A stretch of 64,000 nt of DNA from Erwinia sp. E602 (GCF_018141005.1 NZ_CP046582.1:496001-560000), one strand, 5' to 3'. Numbered from the stretch's first letter, positions 43,218-53,682 are shown. A program made the numbers and translations. Notes: generated from the sequence alone by a model not told the origin.

Positions 43218-43310
43218 CAGGTCACGTCGTTTCATCGCGAGGGCTGGATACCTTGTGGACGGCAGGCGGGTGACAGGATTATCCCTTATGTTTGTTTTCG
43301 GGAGTAGGTA

Positions 43311-44195
43311 ATGAAGCCATTTTTGCGCTGGTGTTTTGTTGCGACAGCTTTAACGCTGGCAGGATGCAGCAACACCGCATGGCGTGAGAACGAAGTACTG
43401 GCCGTTCCTCTGCAGCCTACGCTGCAACAGGAAGTCATTCTTGCTCGCATGGAACAAATACTTGCCAGTCGGTCATTGACCGATGATGAACGCGCACAGC
43501 TGTTATATGAGCGCGGAGTGTTGTATGATAGTCTTGGTCTGAGGGCACTGGCGCGGAATGACTTTTCGCAAGCGCTATCCATCCGACCAGATATGCCGGA
43601 AGTATTCAATTACTTAGGCATATATTTAACGCAGGCAGGCAACTATGATGCTGCCTATGAAGCGTTCGATTCTGTACTTGAGCTTGATCCAACTTACAAT
43701 TATGCGCATTTAAATCGAGGCATCGCCCTGTATTACGGCGGTAGATTTAAGCTGGCGCAAGATGATCTGCTGGCGTTTTATCAAGACGATCCCAACGATC
43801 CCTTCCGCAGCCTGTGGCTGTATCTCGCAGAACGCGAGATCGACGCAGACCAGGCCAAAGTCGCGCTAAAGCAGCGCTACGACAAAGCGGTTAAGGAGCA
43901 ATGGGGATGGAATATTGTCGAGTTCTACCTGGGCGACATCAGCAATAAAACGCTGACAGAACGACTCCAGGCGGACGCAACGGATAACACCTCGCTCGCT
44001 GAACATCTCAGTGAAACCAACTTCTATTTAGGTAAGTACTACCTAAGTCTGGGGGAGAAGGACAACGCAGAAGCGTTGTTCAAGCTGACGGTCGCTAACA
44101 ACGTACACAACTTCGTTGAGCACCGATATGCATTGTTGGAGCTGGCGCTACTTGGCCAGACACAAGACGATCTATCAGAATCTGACCAGCAATAG
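43311..44195 (+). CDS. nlpI: Lipoprotein NlpI
   Basis: NlpI is an outer-membrane lipoprotein with TPR repeats that acts as adaptor for the protease Prc and for peptidoglycan endopeptidases such as MepS. The 294-residue precursor has the lipobox LAGC with Cys19. TPR-type segments include [28 protein letters not shown] and [32 protein letters not shown]. It stands between pnp and deaD, as in E. coli. Confidence 0.97.
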   Translation: MKPFLRWCFVATALTLAGCSNTAWRENEVLAVPLQPTLQQEVILARMEQILASRSLTDDERAQLLYERGVLYDSLGLRALARNDFSQALSIRPDMPEVFNYLGIYLTQAGNYDAAYEAFDSVLELDPTYNYAHLNRGIALYYGGRFKLAQDDLLAFYQDDPNDPFRSLWLYLAEREIDADQAKVALKQRYDKAVKEQWGWNIVEFYLGDISNKTLTERLQADATDNTSLAEHLSETNFYLGKYYLSLGEKDNAEALFKLTVANNVHNFVEHRYALLELALLGQTQDDLSESDQQ

Positions 44196-44298
44196 CTGAC
44201 GAACTTTTTTTGCCCAATTTTCGAAAAGTCATCATCTTAACGGATGAGGGCCTTTTTGTTCGTCGAAACCACTAATTTGAGCCGGTTCACACTTTTTG

Positions 44299-44355
44299 AT
44301 GAAAATGACTGAAAATTTTCACGACGAGTTATGTAGACTGGCCGCCGCAATCTAA
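44299..44355 (+). CDS. yrbN: Small protein YrbN, shortened by a stop codon
   Basis: The frame ATG AAA ATG ACT GAA begins 73 bases before deaD and encodes [18 protein letters not shown]. This matches the start of the 26-residue E. coli YrbN as I recall it. Here a TAA ends it after 18 codons. The same frame continues beyond the TAA for seven codons to a TGA that overlaps the deaD start. No strong Shine-Dalgarno sequence precedes it. The TAA is part of TAAGAGG, which serves as the deaD ribosome-binding region. Confidence 0.6.
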   Translation: MKMTENFHDELCRLAAAI

Positions 44356-44371
44356 GAGGCACGTGTACTAC

Positions 44372-46315
44372 ATGACTGATATCCAAACCACTTTTTCCGA
44401 CCTTGGCCTGAACGCTGACATCCTTGAATCACTGAACGGCATGGGCTACGTGAAGCCATCCCCAATCCAGGCTGAGTGTATTCCTCACCTGCTGGCGGGC
44501 CGTGACGTGTTAGGCATGGCGCAGACCGGGAGCGGTAAAACCGCGGCCTTCTCTCTGCCGCTGTTACACAACATTGATCCAACCGTTAAAGCACCACAGA
44601 TTCTGGTGCTGGCACCGACCCGCGAACTGGCGGTGCAGGTTGCTGAGGCAATGACCGAATTCGCTAAACACATGAAAGGCCTGAACGTGGTGGCCCTGTA
44701 CGGCGGCCAGCGTTATGACGTTCAGCTGCGCGCTCTGCGCCAGGGTCCACAGGTTGTTGTGGGCACCCCGGGTCGTCTGCTGGATCACCTGAAGCGCGGT
44801 ACCCTTGACCTGTCTAACCTGCGTGGCCTGGTGCTGGACGAAGCCGATGAAATGCTGCGTATGGGCTTCATCGAAGACGTTGAAACCATCATGGCGCAGA
44901 TCCCGGACGGTCACCAGACCGCGCTGTTCTCTGCCACCATGCCGGAAGCGATCCGTCGCATCACCAAGCGTTTCATGAAAGATCCGCAGGAAGTGCGCAT
45001 CCAGTCAAGCATGACCACCCGTCCGGACATCAGCCAGAGCTACTGGACTGCATTCGGCCGTAAAACTGACGCGCTGACCCGCTTCCTGGAAGCTGAAGAC
45101 TTTGACGCTGCGATCATCTTCGTGCGTACCAAAAACGCCACGCTGGAAGTGGCCGAAGCGCTGGAGCGCAGCGGTTACAACAGCGCCGCGCTGAACGGTG
45201 ACATGAACCAGGCACTGCGTGAGCAGACGCTGGAGCGTCTGAAAGACGGTCGTCTGGACATCCTGATCGCCACCGACGTTGCGGCCCGTGGCCTGGACGT
45301 TGAGCGTATCAGCCTGGTAGTAAACTACGACATTCCTATGGATGCCGAGTCTTACGTTCACCGTATCGGCCGTACCGGTCGTGCGGGCCGTGCTGGCCGT
45401 GCGCTGCTGTTCGTTGAGAACCGCGAGCGTCGTCTGCTGCGCAACATTGAACGCACCATGAAGCTGACCATTCCTGAAGTGGATCTGCCAAACGCAGAAC
45501 TGCTGGGCCAGCGTCGCCTGGAGAAGTTCGCGGCTAAAGTTCAGCAGCAGCTGGAAAGCAGCGATCTGGACCAGTACCGTGCGCTGCTGGCTAAAATGCA
45601 GCCGGAAGACGAGCTGGACATCGAAACGCTGGCCGCAGCACTGCTGAAAATGGCCCAGGGCGAACGTCCACTGATCGTGGCTGCTGATGCACCACAGCGT
45701 CCGCGCCGTGAATTCCGTGAGCGTGACGATCGTCGTGATGACCGTCGTGGCGATCGTCCGGACCGTGGTCCGCGTGAAGCCCGTGCAGAAGGCGACCGTC
45801 CACGTCGCGAGCGTCGCGAAGTTGGCGATATGGAAGTTTACCGCATTGAAGTGGGCCGTGATGACGGCGTTGAAGTGCGTCACATCGTTGGCGCTATCGC
45901 TAACGAAGGCGACATCAGCAGCCGTTACATCGGTAACATCAAGCTGTTCGGTACCCACTCCACCATCGAGCTGCCGAAAGGCATGCCGGGCGAAGTTCTG
46001 CAGCACTTCACCCGCACGCGCATCCTGAACAAGCCGATGAACATGCAGCTGATCGGTGACGCGCAGCCGCGTCCTGAACGCAGCGCTGACCGTGGCGGCG
46101 AACGTCGTCCAGGCGGCCCGGGCCGTGGTTTCGGCGGCGGTGAGCGTCGTGGTCCTGCTGATGGCGCACGTGGTCCTTCTGAAGGCGGTCGTCGCTTCAG
46201 CAACGAGCGCAGCGGTGAGCGTCGCAGCGGCGGTTTCAGCCGTGACGGTGGCGCTTCCCGTGGCCCGCGTCGCGAAGAAGCCGGTGCAGCACCTGCCCGT
46301 CGTCGTGATGCATAA
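44372..46315 (+). CDS. deaD: ATP-dependent RNA helicase DeaD (CsdA)
   Basis: DeaD is the cold-shock DEAD-box helicase that helps 50S assembly and mRNA decay. The 647-residue protein has Q-motif [33 protein letters not shown], and [11 protein letters not shown] in the helicase core. It is followed by the dimerisation domain, the DbpA-like RNA-binding domain ([21 protein letters not shown]), and an Arg/Gly-rich tail. The ATG at 44372 is used. Its 5' leader is long and conserved-looking, fitting cold regulation. Confidence 0.98.
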   Translation: MTDIQTTFSDLGLNADILESLNGMGYVKPSPIQAECIPHLLAGRDVLGMAQTGSGKTAAFSLPLLHNIDPTVKAPQILVLAPTRELAVQVAEAMTEFAKHMKGLNVVALYGGQRYDVQLRALRQGPQVVVGTPGRLLDHLKRGTLDLSNLRGLVLDEADEMLRMGFIEDVETIMAQIPDGHQTALFSATMPEAIRRITKRFMKDPQEVRIQSSMTTRPDISQSYWTAFGRKTDALTRFLEAEDFDAAIIFVRTKNATLEVAEALERSGYNSAALNGDMNQALREQTLERLKDGRLDILIATDVAARGLDVERISLVVNYDIPMDAESYVHRIGRTGRAGRAGRALLFVENRERRLLRNIERTMKLTIPEVDLPNAELLGQRRLEKFAAKVQQQLESSDLDQYRALLAKMQPEDELDIETLAAALLKMAQGERPLIVAADAPQRPRREFRERDDRRDDRRGDRPDRGPREARAEGDRPRRERREVGDMEVYRIEVGRDDGVEVRHIVGAIANEGDISSRYIGNIKLFGTHSTIELPKGMPGEVLQHFTRTRILNKPMNMQLIGDAQPRPERSADRGGERRPGGPGRGFGGGERRGPADGARGPSEGGRRFSNERSGERRSGGFSRDGGASRGPRREEAGAAPARRRDA

Positions 46316-46351
46316 TCACCTGTCGCAGGCGGCATAGCCGCTGATGCACAG

Positions 46352-46382
46352 AAAAAACCAGCCTGCGGGCTGGTTTTTTTTT
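46352..46382 (+). terminator. Terminator after deaD
   Basis: An 8-bp stem AACCAGCC / GGCTGGTT with a 4-base loop has flanking A and T runs (T9). The rest of the gap to yhbW (46383-46591) shows no gene. Confidence 0.92.
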
Positions 46383-46591
46383 GCGGCTGATACTGTGCCG
46401 GGCACCGGTTGTCTGCGAACACTGCGCCCGTTTCAGGTCGCCTCGCCTGCTGGCATCGTGCCCGGCTTACGAAGCATCTACACTCCGTAAAGACGCCAGA
46501 AGCGTCATCCGTAACAGCTCAGCACGGGCCATCAGTGATGCCGTGTACCGGCTCCCATCGCTTAATGTTCTGTATTGTATTAAGGGCCGTC

Positions 46592-47599
46592 TCACAGCGA
46601 CCGGTACGCCTCCATCGCCAGCGCGAACGAGTGCAGCCGCGCCTGGGGATCGAAGATCTGGCCGTTAATCATAATCTCATCTGCCTGGGTTTCGCGCAGC
46701 AGCGCGGCCAGTCCGTGGCGCACCTTCTCTTTACCGCCGACCACCGACATGCTCAGCGCCTGCTGCACGCCGTACTGCTCACCGGCGCTCCACAGCTGAT
46801 GCAGGTTGGTTACCGGTGCCGGCAGCGGCCCCGGCTGCCCGCGGCGCAGGTTGATAAACTGCTGCTGCATCGAAGTGAACAGGAAGTTCGCGTCGTTATC
46901 GCTGTCGGCGGCCACCACGTTGATGCACACCATGGCGTAAGGCTTCTCCAGCCGCGCGGACGGCGTAAAGTTCTCGCGGTACAGGTGCAGCGCCTGCAGC
47001 AGCAGCTCTGGCGCAAAGTGTGAGGCAAAGGCGAATGGCAGGCCGAGCTTTGCCGCCAGCTGCGCGCTGTACAGGCTGGAACCGAGCAGCCACACCGGAA
47101 TCTTCAGCCCGAGGCCGGGCACCGGCTGCACCGTCGGGGCATCGCCCTGTGCGGCGTCAAACCAGCTCACCATCCGTGACACGTCTTCCGCGAAGGTATC
47201 GCCCTGGCCGTTAATATGGCGGCGCAGCGCCATCATGGTGCGCTGGTCGGAGCCGGGCGCGCGGCCGAGACCCAGATCGATCCGCCCCGGATAGAGTGAC
47301 TCCAGCGTGCCGAACTGTTCGGCAATCACCAGCGGCGCGTGGTTGGGCAGCATGATGCCGCCGGACCCGAGGCGCAGCGTGCGGGTATTGGCCGCCAGAT
47401 AGCCGATCAGTACCGAAGTGGCGGCGCTGGCGATGCCGGTCATATTGTGGTGCTCCGCCAGCCAGTAGCGGTGGAAGCCGAGCTTCTCCGCCTGCTGAGC
47501 CAGCGCCAGCGAGGTATGAAAGGCGTCACGCGCGGTGGCGCCCTGTGGGATCGGGGCGAGGTCGAGCAGGGACAGCGGAACGGGGTTGATCTCAGACAT
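46592..47599 (-). CDS. yhbW: Luciferase-like flavin monooxygenase YhbW
   Basis: A 335-residue member of the bacterial luciferase-like (LLM) flavin-dependent family, nearly collinear with E. coli YhbW. Typical segments are [50 protein letters not shown] and [14 protein letters not shown]. Its natural substrate is not known. It stands downstream of deaD as in E. coli, on the opposite strand. Confidence 0.93.
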   Translation of the reverse strand: MSEINPVPLSLLDLAPIPQGATARDAFHTSLALAQQAEKLGFHRYWLAEHHNMTGIASAATSVLIGYLAANTRTLRLGSGGIMLPNHAPLVIAEQFGTLESLYPGRIDLGLGRAPGSDQRTMMALRRHINGQGDTFAEDVSRMVSWFDAAQGDAPTVQPVPGLGLKIPVWLLGSSLYSAQLAAKLGLPFAFASHFAPELLLQALHLYRENFTPSARLEKPYAMVCINVVAADSDNDANFLFTSMQQQFINLRRGQPGPLPAPVTNLHQLWSAGEQYGVQQALSMSVVGGKEKVRHGLAALLRETQADEIMINGQIFDPQARLHSFALAMEAYRSL

Positions 47600-47849
47600 A
47601 GTGGCTCACTCAGTTAATGTCCTGTAGGCAAAACACGAAAACCTCAAGGCTACGCGATCCTGTTGCGCGGCGATTGTCCGTTTCGAGCACTGTTAAAAGA
47701 CAAACACCGGCGCGGCAAAGTGGTTTAACGTCAATAAACGCATCACTGCTGCATTTATAGTAAGCGCCTCCGGATTTGTCGATTGCGAAGGATACTGCAA
47801 TGTTCTGCCTCTCCCGTTCCCGCCTGCCCGTTGTCTCAGGGGCCCGTTA

Positions 47850-48821
47850 GTGAAAAAAAACGTCTTTATTACCCTGCTGGTTATGGTGCTGGCGGTGGCG
47901 CTGACCGTGCTGTTCCGCGCCCACAGCCGCGACCTGCTGCTGCAGGGGGAGGTCGATGCCCGCGAGGTGATTGTCTCCTCTAAGGCGCGGGGGCGGGTGG
48001 TGGCGAAACTGGTGCGCAGAGGCGATGACGTGCGCGCCGGGCAGCCGCTGCTCCGGCTGGACGCGCCGGAGCTGATTGCCCAGCTAAAATCCAGTGAGGC
48101 CGCCCGCGATCGGGCGCAGGCGGTTCTCGACCAGTCGCTGAACGGCACCCGTGAAGAGACCATCCGCAACCTGCAGGCGCTGCTGGACCAGGCGCGGACC
48201 GGGCTGGTCAATGCGCAGGCCGCCTGGCGGCGTGACGTGGCGGTGGCGGCGAAGGGCTTTATCTCAGCGCAGGAGCTGGATAACGCCCGCCAGGCGCGCG
48301 ACAGCGCGCAGCAGCAGGTGCAGGCGGCTCTGGCGAACCTCGACCAGGGGCTGCATGGCGATCGTACTGAGCAGCGGCAGGCCTTTTCCGCCCAGCTGCG
48401 CCAGGCGGAGCAGGACCTGCTGCAGATCAAGGCACAGACGGACGAGCTGCTGGTGCGGGCACCGGTGGCGGGGGAGGTCGGCCCAATCCCGGCGGAGCAG
48501 GGTGAACTGATGAACGCCGGCAGCCCGCTGGTGACGCTGGTGGAACTGCCGTCGGCGTGGTTTGTCTTCGACCTGCGTGAGGATATCCTGGCGAACGTGC
48601 ACAAAGGCGATAAGGTGCAGCTGCGGGTGCCGGCCCTGAATAACCGCATGATTGCCGCCGAAGTGCGTTACATCGCCCCGCTGGGCGACTACGCCACCAA
48701 ACGCGCCACCCGCGCCACCGGCGACTTCGATCTGAAAACCTTCGAGGTGCGCCTCTATCCCGACCGGCCGGTTGCCGACCTGCGTCAGGGGATGAGTGCC
48801 TTATGGCTGTGGCAAAAGTAG
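47850..48821 (+). CDS. HlyD-family periplasmic adaptor subunit
   Basis: A 323-residue membrane-fusion protein. It has one N-terminal membrane helix (VFITLLVMVLAVALTVLF), a biotinyl-lipoyl-like half (VDAREVIVSSKARGRVVAKLVRRGDDVRAGQPLLRLD), a long alpha-helical hairpin rich in Ala/Gln (about residues 75-200), and a beta-barrel region. The start is a GTG at 47850, seven bases after AGGGG. It is the first gene of a cassette with two ABC-2 permeases and overlaps the first by 19 bases. It resembles YhiI-type adaptors. The substrate is unknown. Confidence 0.85.
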   Translation: MKKNVFITLLVMVLAVALTVLFRAHSRDLLLQGEVDAREVIVSSKARGRVVAKLVRRGDDVRAGQPLLRLDAPELIAQLKSSEAARDRAQAVLDQSLNGTREETIRNLQALLDQARTGLVNAQAAWRRDVAVAAKGFISAQELDNARQARDSAQQQVQAALANLDQGLHGDRTEQRQAFSAQLRQAEQDLLQIKAQTDELLVRAPVAGEVGPIPAEQGELMNAGSPLVTLVELPSAWFVFDLREDILANVHKGDKVQLRVPALNNRMIAAEVRYIAPLGDYATKRATRATGDFDLKTFEVRLYPDRPVADLRQGMSALWLWQK

Positions 48822-49954
48822 TTCCGGCGTTGCTGAGTTTTCTGCACGCCTTCCGCCATGAGGTGTTCAACGGCTGGCGCAAGCCGGTGGTGCACTGGCT
48901 CGGCTGGTGCTTTCCGCTGCTGCTGTTTGCGCTGATCGCCAGCGACTTCTCTGAAGGCACCCTGCTGAACCTGCCGGTGGTGGCGGTCGACCAGGATCAC
49001 AGCACGCTGTCGCGCACGCTGATCCGCGATCTGAATGCCGGTTCGCACGCGCAGGTGACGCTGGCCGGCAACAGCAGCCAGGCGCTGGAGGCGTTGCAGA
49101 GCGCCCGCGCCTACGCGGTGCTGCTGATCCCACCGTTTTTTGAAGCCGACACGCTGGCCGGCCGCCAGCCGCAGCTGACCCTCTACTACAACGCGCTGTT
49201 CTACGGTGCCGGGTTCTACTCCACCCAGGACTTCAGCGGCCTGGTCAGCGCGCTCAGTGCCCCGTACCAGACGGTGCTGGCGGCCGCCAGCGGCCGGGCG
49301 ATGGCCCCGCTGCCCAGGGCCACGCTGGAGTATGACAGCCTGTTTAACGCCAGCGGCAGCTACATCTACTTTCAGCAGTTTGCCGCCTGCATCCACCTGC
49401 TGCAGCTGTTCACCGTCACCTGCACTATCTATATGCTGGCGCGCGCCCGGCCGCTGATCCATCAGCGCCACTTTGCCATGGCCCTGCTGGGCAAGCTGGC
49501 CCCGTATACGCTCTGTTACACCGTGCTGCTGATGGTCGAGCTGGCGCTGCTGATCGGCGTGTTCAGCGCGCGGGTGGTCGGCAATCCGCTGTATATGGTC
49601 TGCGTGGCGTTTTTCTACGTGATGGCGGCGCAGAGCCTCGGCGTGCTGCTGTTTACCTTCACCGCCAGCGCCATCACCGCCTACACCCTGATGGGGATCC
49701 TGGTCAGCATTGCGCTGACCTTCTCCGGCACCGCCATTCCGGTGCTGTCGATGCCGTGGCCGGCGCAGCTGGTGGCCAACCTGGAGCCGCTGACCCACGC
49801 GCTGAACGCGATGTTTGACCTGTTCCTGCGTGACGTACCGGGCACGCCGGTGGCCAGCGTCTGCGGCGTGCTGCTGCTCTATCCGCTGGCGGTGGCGCTG
49901 CTGGTGCGCCGCCGCCTGTTCCGGCGGCTGTGCCAGCCGGAGGAGGCGCATTGA
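48803..49954 (+). CDS. ABC-2 type transporter permease (first copy)
   Basis: A 383-residue YhhJ/YadH-like ABC-2 permease. It has one N-terminal membrane helix (LGWCFPLLLFALIAS), a periplasmic domain with LPVVAVDQDHSTLSRTLIRDLNA, then five to six helices towards the C terminus (e.g. TAYTLMGILVSIALTFSGTAIPV). The periplasmic motif recurs in the next gene, so the two are paralogues. There is no nucleotide-binding domain in the protein. The next gene overlaps its stop by four bases. Confidence 0.85.
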   Translation: MAVAKVVPALLSFLHAFRHEVFNGWRKPVVHWLGWCFPLLLFALIASDFSEGTLLNLPVVAVDQDHSTLSRTLIRDLNAGSHAQVTLAGNSSQALEALQSARAYAVLLIPPFFEADTLAGRQPQLTLYYNALFYGAGFYSTQDFSGLVSALSAPYQTVLAAASGRAMAPLPRATLEYDSLFNASGSYIYFQQFAACIHLLQLFTVTCTIYMLARARPLIHQRHFAMALLGKLAPYTLCYTVLLMVELALLIGVFSARVVGNPLYMVCVAFFYVMAAQSLGVLLFTFTASAITAYTLMGILVSIALTFSGTAIPVLSMPWPAQLVANLEPLTHALNAMFDLFLRDVPGTPVASVCGVLLLYPLAVALLVRRRLFRRLCQPEEAH

Positions 49955-51075
49955 AACTGTGGTGGCAGACCCTGACTAATACGCTGAGCGGCATGCTGCA
50001 GAAGCCGATGTGGATGATGCTGATCGGCTCGCTGTGCCTGATGAGCGTGGTTTATCTGCACGGTACGGTCTGGGACCTGCCGGTGGCGGTGGTTGACCAG
50101 GATCACAGCCCGGCCAGCCGCATGCTGATCCGTCAGCTGAACGCCACGCCGAAAATGACCGCGGTGATCTACCCTGGCCTGCCCGAGGCGCAGCGCGACC
50201 TCGGGCTGCGTAAGGTGTTTGCGGTGCTGGTACTGCCGCAGGACCTGGAGAAAAAGATGCTGGCGGGCAATGCGGTATCGCTGCCGGTGTTCGGCGATGC
50301 CACCAACCGCATGGCCAACGGGCAGATTCAGGTCGACGTGCTGGCGGCCTGGCAGCAGGTGCTCGGCCACTACAACCGCGCGCTGATGCAGCAGCAGGGG
50401 TTCAGCGCCCGTCAGGCGGCGGTGGTGCTGACGCCGTTTATCGGCCAGACGCAGGATCTGTTCAATCCGGGGATCAGCTTTGCCGCCATCGTATTCCCCG
50501 GCCTGCTGGTGATGATGATGCAGCATACGCTGCTGATTGCCAGCGTGCGGGTAAATATCACCCTGCGCAGCCAGGGCCAGCCCCCGCTGGCGGTGACGCT
50601 CGGGGCGCTGTCGGCGCTGATCCCGGTATGGCTGTTTCTGTCGCTGGTGCTGTTCGGCCTGTGGCCGTGGCTGCTTGGCTACCGCCAGACCGCCACCCTG
50701 CCGGAACTGCTGCTGCTGACGCTGCCGTTTCAGCTGGCGGTGCTCGGTCTCGGCAAGCTGGTCACCGAATGCCTGCACCGCATTGAGCACATCTATCTGT
50801 CGCTGTCGTTTATTACCACACCGGTCTACTACCTCTCCGGCACGCTGTGGCCGGTGCAGTCGATGCCGGACTGGGTGCGCGGCTTTGCGATGATGCTGCC
50901 GTCGACCTGGGGCACGCGGATGATTGCCGGGGTCAACCAGATGGGGCTACCGCTGAGGGAAGTGAGCGGCGATGTCATGATGCTGCTACTGCTCGGTGCG
51001 GGGTATGCGCTGCTCGGGCTGCTTATCGCCCGCCTGCGCAATCCGCGCAGGCGGCGTAAAACCGCCGTTAGCTGA
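49951..51075 (+). CDS. ABC-2 type transporter permease (second copy)
   Basis: A 374-residue ABC-2 permease, paralogous to the preceding one (LPVAVVDQDHSPASRMLIRQLNA near residue 50). It has one N-terminal and about five C-terminal membrane helices. The start is a TTG at 49951 overlapping the previous stop (TTGA), with AGGAGG four bases upstream. The in-frame start farther upstream lies inside the previous gene. The 3' end overlaps the convergent ubiV by eight bases. No ATPase gene follows. Confidence 0.85.
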   Translation: MKLWWQTLTNTLSGMLQKPMWMMLIGSLCLMSVVYLHGTVWDLPVAVVDQDHSPASRMLIRQLNATPKMTAVIYPGLPEAQRDLGLRKVFAVLVLPQDLEKKMLAGNAVSLPVFGDATNRMANGQIQVDVLAAWQQVLGHYNRALMQQQGFSARQAAVVLTPFIGQTQDLFNPGISFAAIVFPGLLVMMMQHTLLIASVRVNITLRSQGQPPLAVTLGALSALIPVWLFLSLVLFGLWPWLLGYRQTATLPELLLLTLPFQLAVLGLGKLVTECLHRIEHIYLSLSFITTPVYYLSGTLWPVQSMPDWVRGFAMMLPSTWGTRMIAGVNQMGLPLREVSGDVMMLLLLGAGYALLGLLIARLRNPRRRRKTAVS

Positions 51076-51946
51076 CCAGCTCCAGCCCGGCCACCCGCCG
51101 CCAGTAGCCGTTGCAGTCCGCCTGCCGCGCCAGCATCAGCGGCTGTTTGCCGGTTTCGTTAGCGCGGAAGCGGGCAAGCATGTCCAGCGTCTCTTTCCCC
51201 TGCGGCGACAGGCGCACCACGTCCACCAGCCCCTGCATGGAGATCAGATCGTTACCGAGGTTATAGCAGTAGCCGCTCAGCGTCTGGATGCCGTTGAGCA
51301 CAAACACCTGACGATCCTCCTGGCTGCGCAGCGGCCGCCCGAGCGGGTAGTTAATACAGCAGGTCTGGCAGGCGTCTTTGCTGCGGTTCTCCGAGCGGGC
51401 GGTAAAGCAGCGCGCCGAATACGCCAGCGGCAGGTGGCCGTAGCTCAGCACCTCCACCTCAAACTTGTGACGGATGCCCAGCGTCTCGCACTGCTGCAGC
51501 AGCGCCACCAGCCAGTCACGCGACAGCTCCACCGGCATACACCAGCGGGTCATGCCGAGGTTGAGCAACAGCTGCAGGGTCTGCGCGTTATAGACGTTCA
51601 GCGCCGGGCCGGCGACAAACGGCAGTCGTGCCTCGCTGGCCAGCATCACCGTGCCGAGATCGCTGGCCTCGATCATAAACTCGCCGTTATCGACGTAGCG
51701 TTTCAGCTCGCTGAGTTCGGACGGCGACTGCAGCAGCGCCAGCGTGCCGATCGCCACCTGTTTCCCCGCCGCAGCGAGCTGACGGGCCATCTCCAGCCAG
51801 TCGGCGACTTTAATCGCCCGCCGCCTGCTGCACACCGTCTCGCCGAGGTAAACGATCTGCGCCTCGCTCTCTGCGGCCGCCTGATAAAAGTCGGCCAGCG
51901 TCTCTTTGGGCCAGTACCACAGCACCGGTCCGAGTGAATAGTTCAT
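51068..51946 (-). CDS. ubiV: Anaerobic ubiquinone biosynthesis protein UbiV
   Basis: UbiV and UbiU form a 4Fe-4S heterodimer that, with UbiT, supports O2-independent hydroxylation in ubiquinone synthesis. The 292-residue U32-family protein has the cluster cysteines at 39, 180, 193 and 197 (VCSRRR, ARCFTA, DACQTCC), exactly the E. coli positions. It starts nine bases after ubiU. Confidence 0.95.
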   Translation of the reverse strand: MNYSLGPVLWYWPKETLADFYQAAAESEAQIVYLGETVCSRRRAIKVADWLEMARQLAAAGKQVAIGTLALLQSPSELSELKRYVDNGEFMIEASDLGTVMLASEARLPFVAGPALNVYNAQTLQLLLNLGMTRWCMPVELSRDWLVALLQQCETLGIRHKFEVEVLSYGHLPLAYSARCFTARSENRSKDACQTCCINYPLGRPLRSQEDRQVFVLNGIQTLSGYCYNLGNDLISMQGLVDVVRLSPQGKETLDMLARFRANETGKQPLMLARQADCNGYWRRVAGLELVS

Positions 51947-51955
51947 GATAATGTC

Positions 51956-52951
51956 CTACTGCCAGTCGCGATGATACGCGCCAAGGGTGGTTTGCGTGCC
52001 TTCACTCAGCGCGCCCAGCGCCGCCATCCACTCGGCTCGCGGAATAAACTGCTGCGGGTCCTGCTGGCAGCGATCGATCGCCTGGCGCCAGATGCGCGCC
52101 ACCTCGGCAACGTAAGCCGGGCTGCGCTGGCGGCCTTCGATTTTGACCGAAACGATCTTCGCCGCCATCAGCTCCGGCAGCAGCGCCAGGGTATTCAGGC
52201 TGGTGGGCTCCTCCAGCGCGTGGTAGCGCGGCCCGTCGACCTGATAACGACCTTTGCACAGCGTCGGGTAACCGGCGTTCTCACCGTCGTCGTAACGGTC
52301 AATCAGCACCTCGTTAAGCCGTGACTCGAGCCCGGCGGCGGTCTGCTGCCAGCGCACAAAACGGGCCGGGGAGCAGGCCCCGGCGGTATTTGGTGATTCG
52401 CCGGTCAGGTAAGAGGAGAGGTAGCAGCGCCCCTCGGCCATAATGCACAGGCTGCCGAAGGCAAACACCTCCAGCGGCACCGTGGTATCACGGGCCAGTT
52501 GCCGCACCTGATGGATCGAGAGCACGCGCGGCAATACCACCCGGGCCACATCAAAGTTACGCTGATAAAAACGGATCGCGGCGGCGTTGGTGGCCGAGGC
52601 CTGTACAGAGACGTGGCGTTCAATCTGCGGATAGCGCCGGGCGGCGTAGTCGAGGATCGCCGGATCGGCGAGGATCAGCGCATTGGCACCGGCACCGGCG
52701 GCCATATCCACCGCCCGCTGCCAGCGGCTGAAGCCGTTCGGGTGGGCAAAGGTGTTAATCGCCACGTGCAGCTTGCGCCCGCGCTGGTGCACGTAGTTTG
52801 CCGCCTCCTGCAGGCGTTTATCGTTGAAGTTCAGCCCGGCAAAATGGCGGGCGTTGGTGTCATCCTTCAGGCCGATATAGACGGCGTCCGCGCCGCTGGC
52901 GATGGCGGCTTTTAGCGCCGGCAGATTGCCGGCCGGGCAGAGCAGTTCCAT
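51956..52951 (-). CDS. ubiU: Anaerobic ubiquinone biosynthesis protein UbiU
   Basis: UbiU is the U32-family partner of UbiV. The 331-residue protein has cluster cysteines at 169, 176, 193 and 232 (GSLCIMAEGRCYLSS, GACSPAR, TLCKGRY), matching E. coli. It is divergent from ubiT; the 203-base gap should hold both promoters. No clear FNR palindrome was seen there. Confidence 0.95.
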   Translation of the reverse strand: MELLCPAGNLPALKAAIASGADAVYIGLKDDTNARHFAGLNFNDKRLQEAANYVHQRGRKLHVAINTFAHPNGFSRWQRAVDMAAGAGANALILADPAILDYAARRYPQIERHVSVQASATNAAAIRFYQRNFDVARVVLPRVLSIHQVRQLARDTTVPLEVFAFGSLCIMAEGRCYLSSYLTGESPNTAGACSPARFVRWQQTAAGLESRLNEVLIDRYDDGENAGYPTLCKGRYQVDGPRYHALEEPTSLNTLALLPELMAAKIVSVKIEGRQRSPAYVAEVARIWRQAIDRCQQDPQQFIPRAEWMAALGALSEGTQTTLGAYHRDWQ

Positions 52952-53154
52952 AACTGAGTCTCACGGGTTAGCAGAGTCGATGAGTGTAGTGAGGATGGCG
53001 GCGACAAATTTTGATTTAAGGCAGCTAATGGCGTATTGATGAGGCACGGATTCCCTGATAAAACCGACGAGGTTCTGCCCGTTTGTTGATCCAGCCGCCT
53101 GCCGCCGTTGGCGATTGTGGCAAAATAGCCGAAATTTATCGGTAAGGAGTCATA

Positions 53155-53682
53155 ATGAGACTGGATCGGCTACGTCATTACGTTGTGCAACAGGCCCCGC
53201 AGCTGCTGCGTCTTCCGCTCGGCGTTACGCCTTTCGCGCTGAAAAAGCCGCTGATCGAAGCGCTGCTGCGCGGGCATCTGCAGCAGGCGCTGGTGGAAGG
53301 GGAGGTGGACTTCCTGGCTGAACGCTGGTTAGGCATTGAGATTAGCGATCTGGATCTGCGCTGGTCGGTCACCCTGGCCGACGGACAGCTGCGGGTGGCC
53401 GACCGCGACGCGTGTGACGTCTGGTTTCGTGCCACGGCTGGCGATCTGCTGTTGATTGCGGCACGCCGGCGGGATCCGGACACGCTGTTTTTCCAGCGTC
53501 GTCTGACCATTGAAGGGGATACCGAGCTGGGCCTGCAGGTGAAAAACCTGATGGACGCGCTCGACCCCGAATCTATGCCGACGCCATTGCGCATCGGTCT
53601 TATGCAACTGGCTGATTTTGTTGAGGCCGGAATGAAACAGGACGCGGCTCCCCCGGAGGCACGCGCAGGTATAGCATGTTAA
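53155..53682 (+). CDS. ubiT: Anaerobic ubiquinone biosynthesis accessory factor UbiT
   Basis: UbiT is an SCP2-domain lipid-binding protein needed for anaerobic ubiquinone synthesis, probably holding hydrophobic intermediates. The 175-residue protein (former YhbT) has the SCP2 core (VADRDACDVWFRATAGDLLLIAARRRDPDTLFF). yhbS overlaps its 3' end by seven bases. Confidence 0.93.
   Translation: MRLDRLRHYVVQQAPQLLRLPLGVTPFALKKPLIEALLRGHLQQALVEGEVDFLAERWLGIEISDLDLRWSVTLADGQLRVADRDACDVWFRATAGDLLLIAARRRDPDTLFFQRRLTIEGDTELGLQVKNLMDALDPESMPTPLRIGLMQLADFVEAGMKQDAAPPEARAGIAC

Noticed and set aside
48785..49951. Minus-strand frame of 388 codons opposite the first ABC-2 permease
   Set aside because: Antisense, extreme Gln/Arg/His content, no domain.
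52952..53154. FNR palindrome between ubiU and ubiT
   Set aside because: TTGAT occurs (around 53011), but no ATCAA-like partner stands at the right distance.
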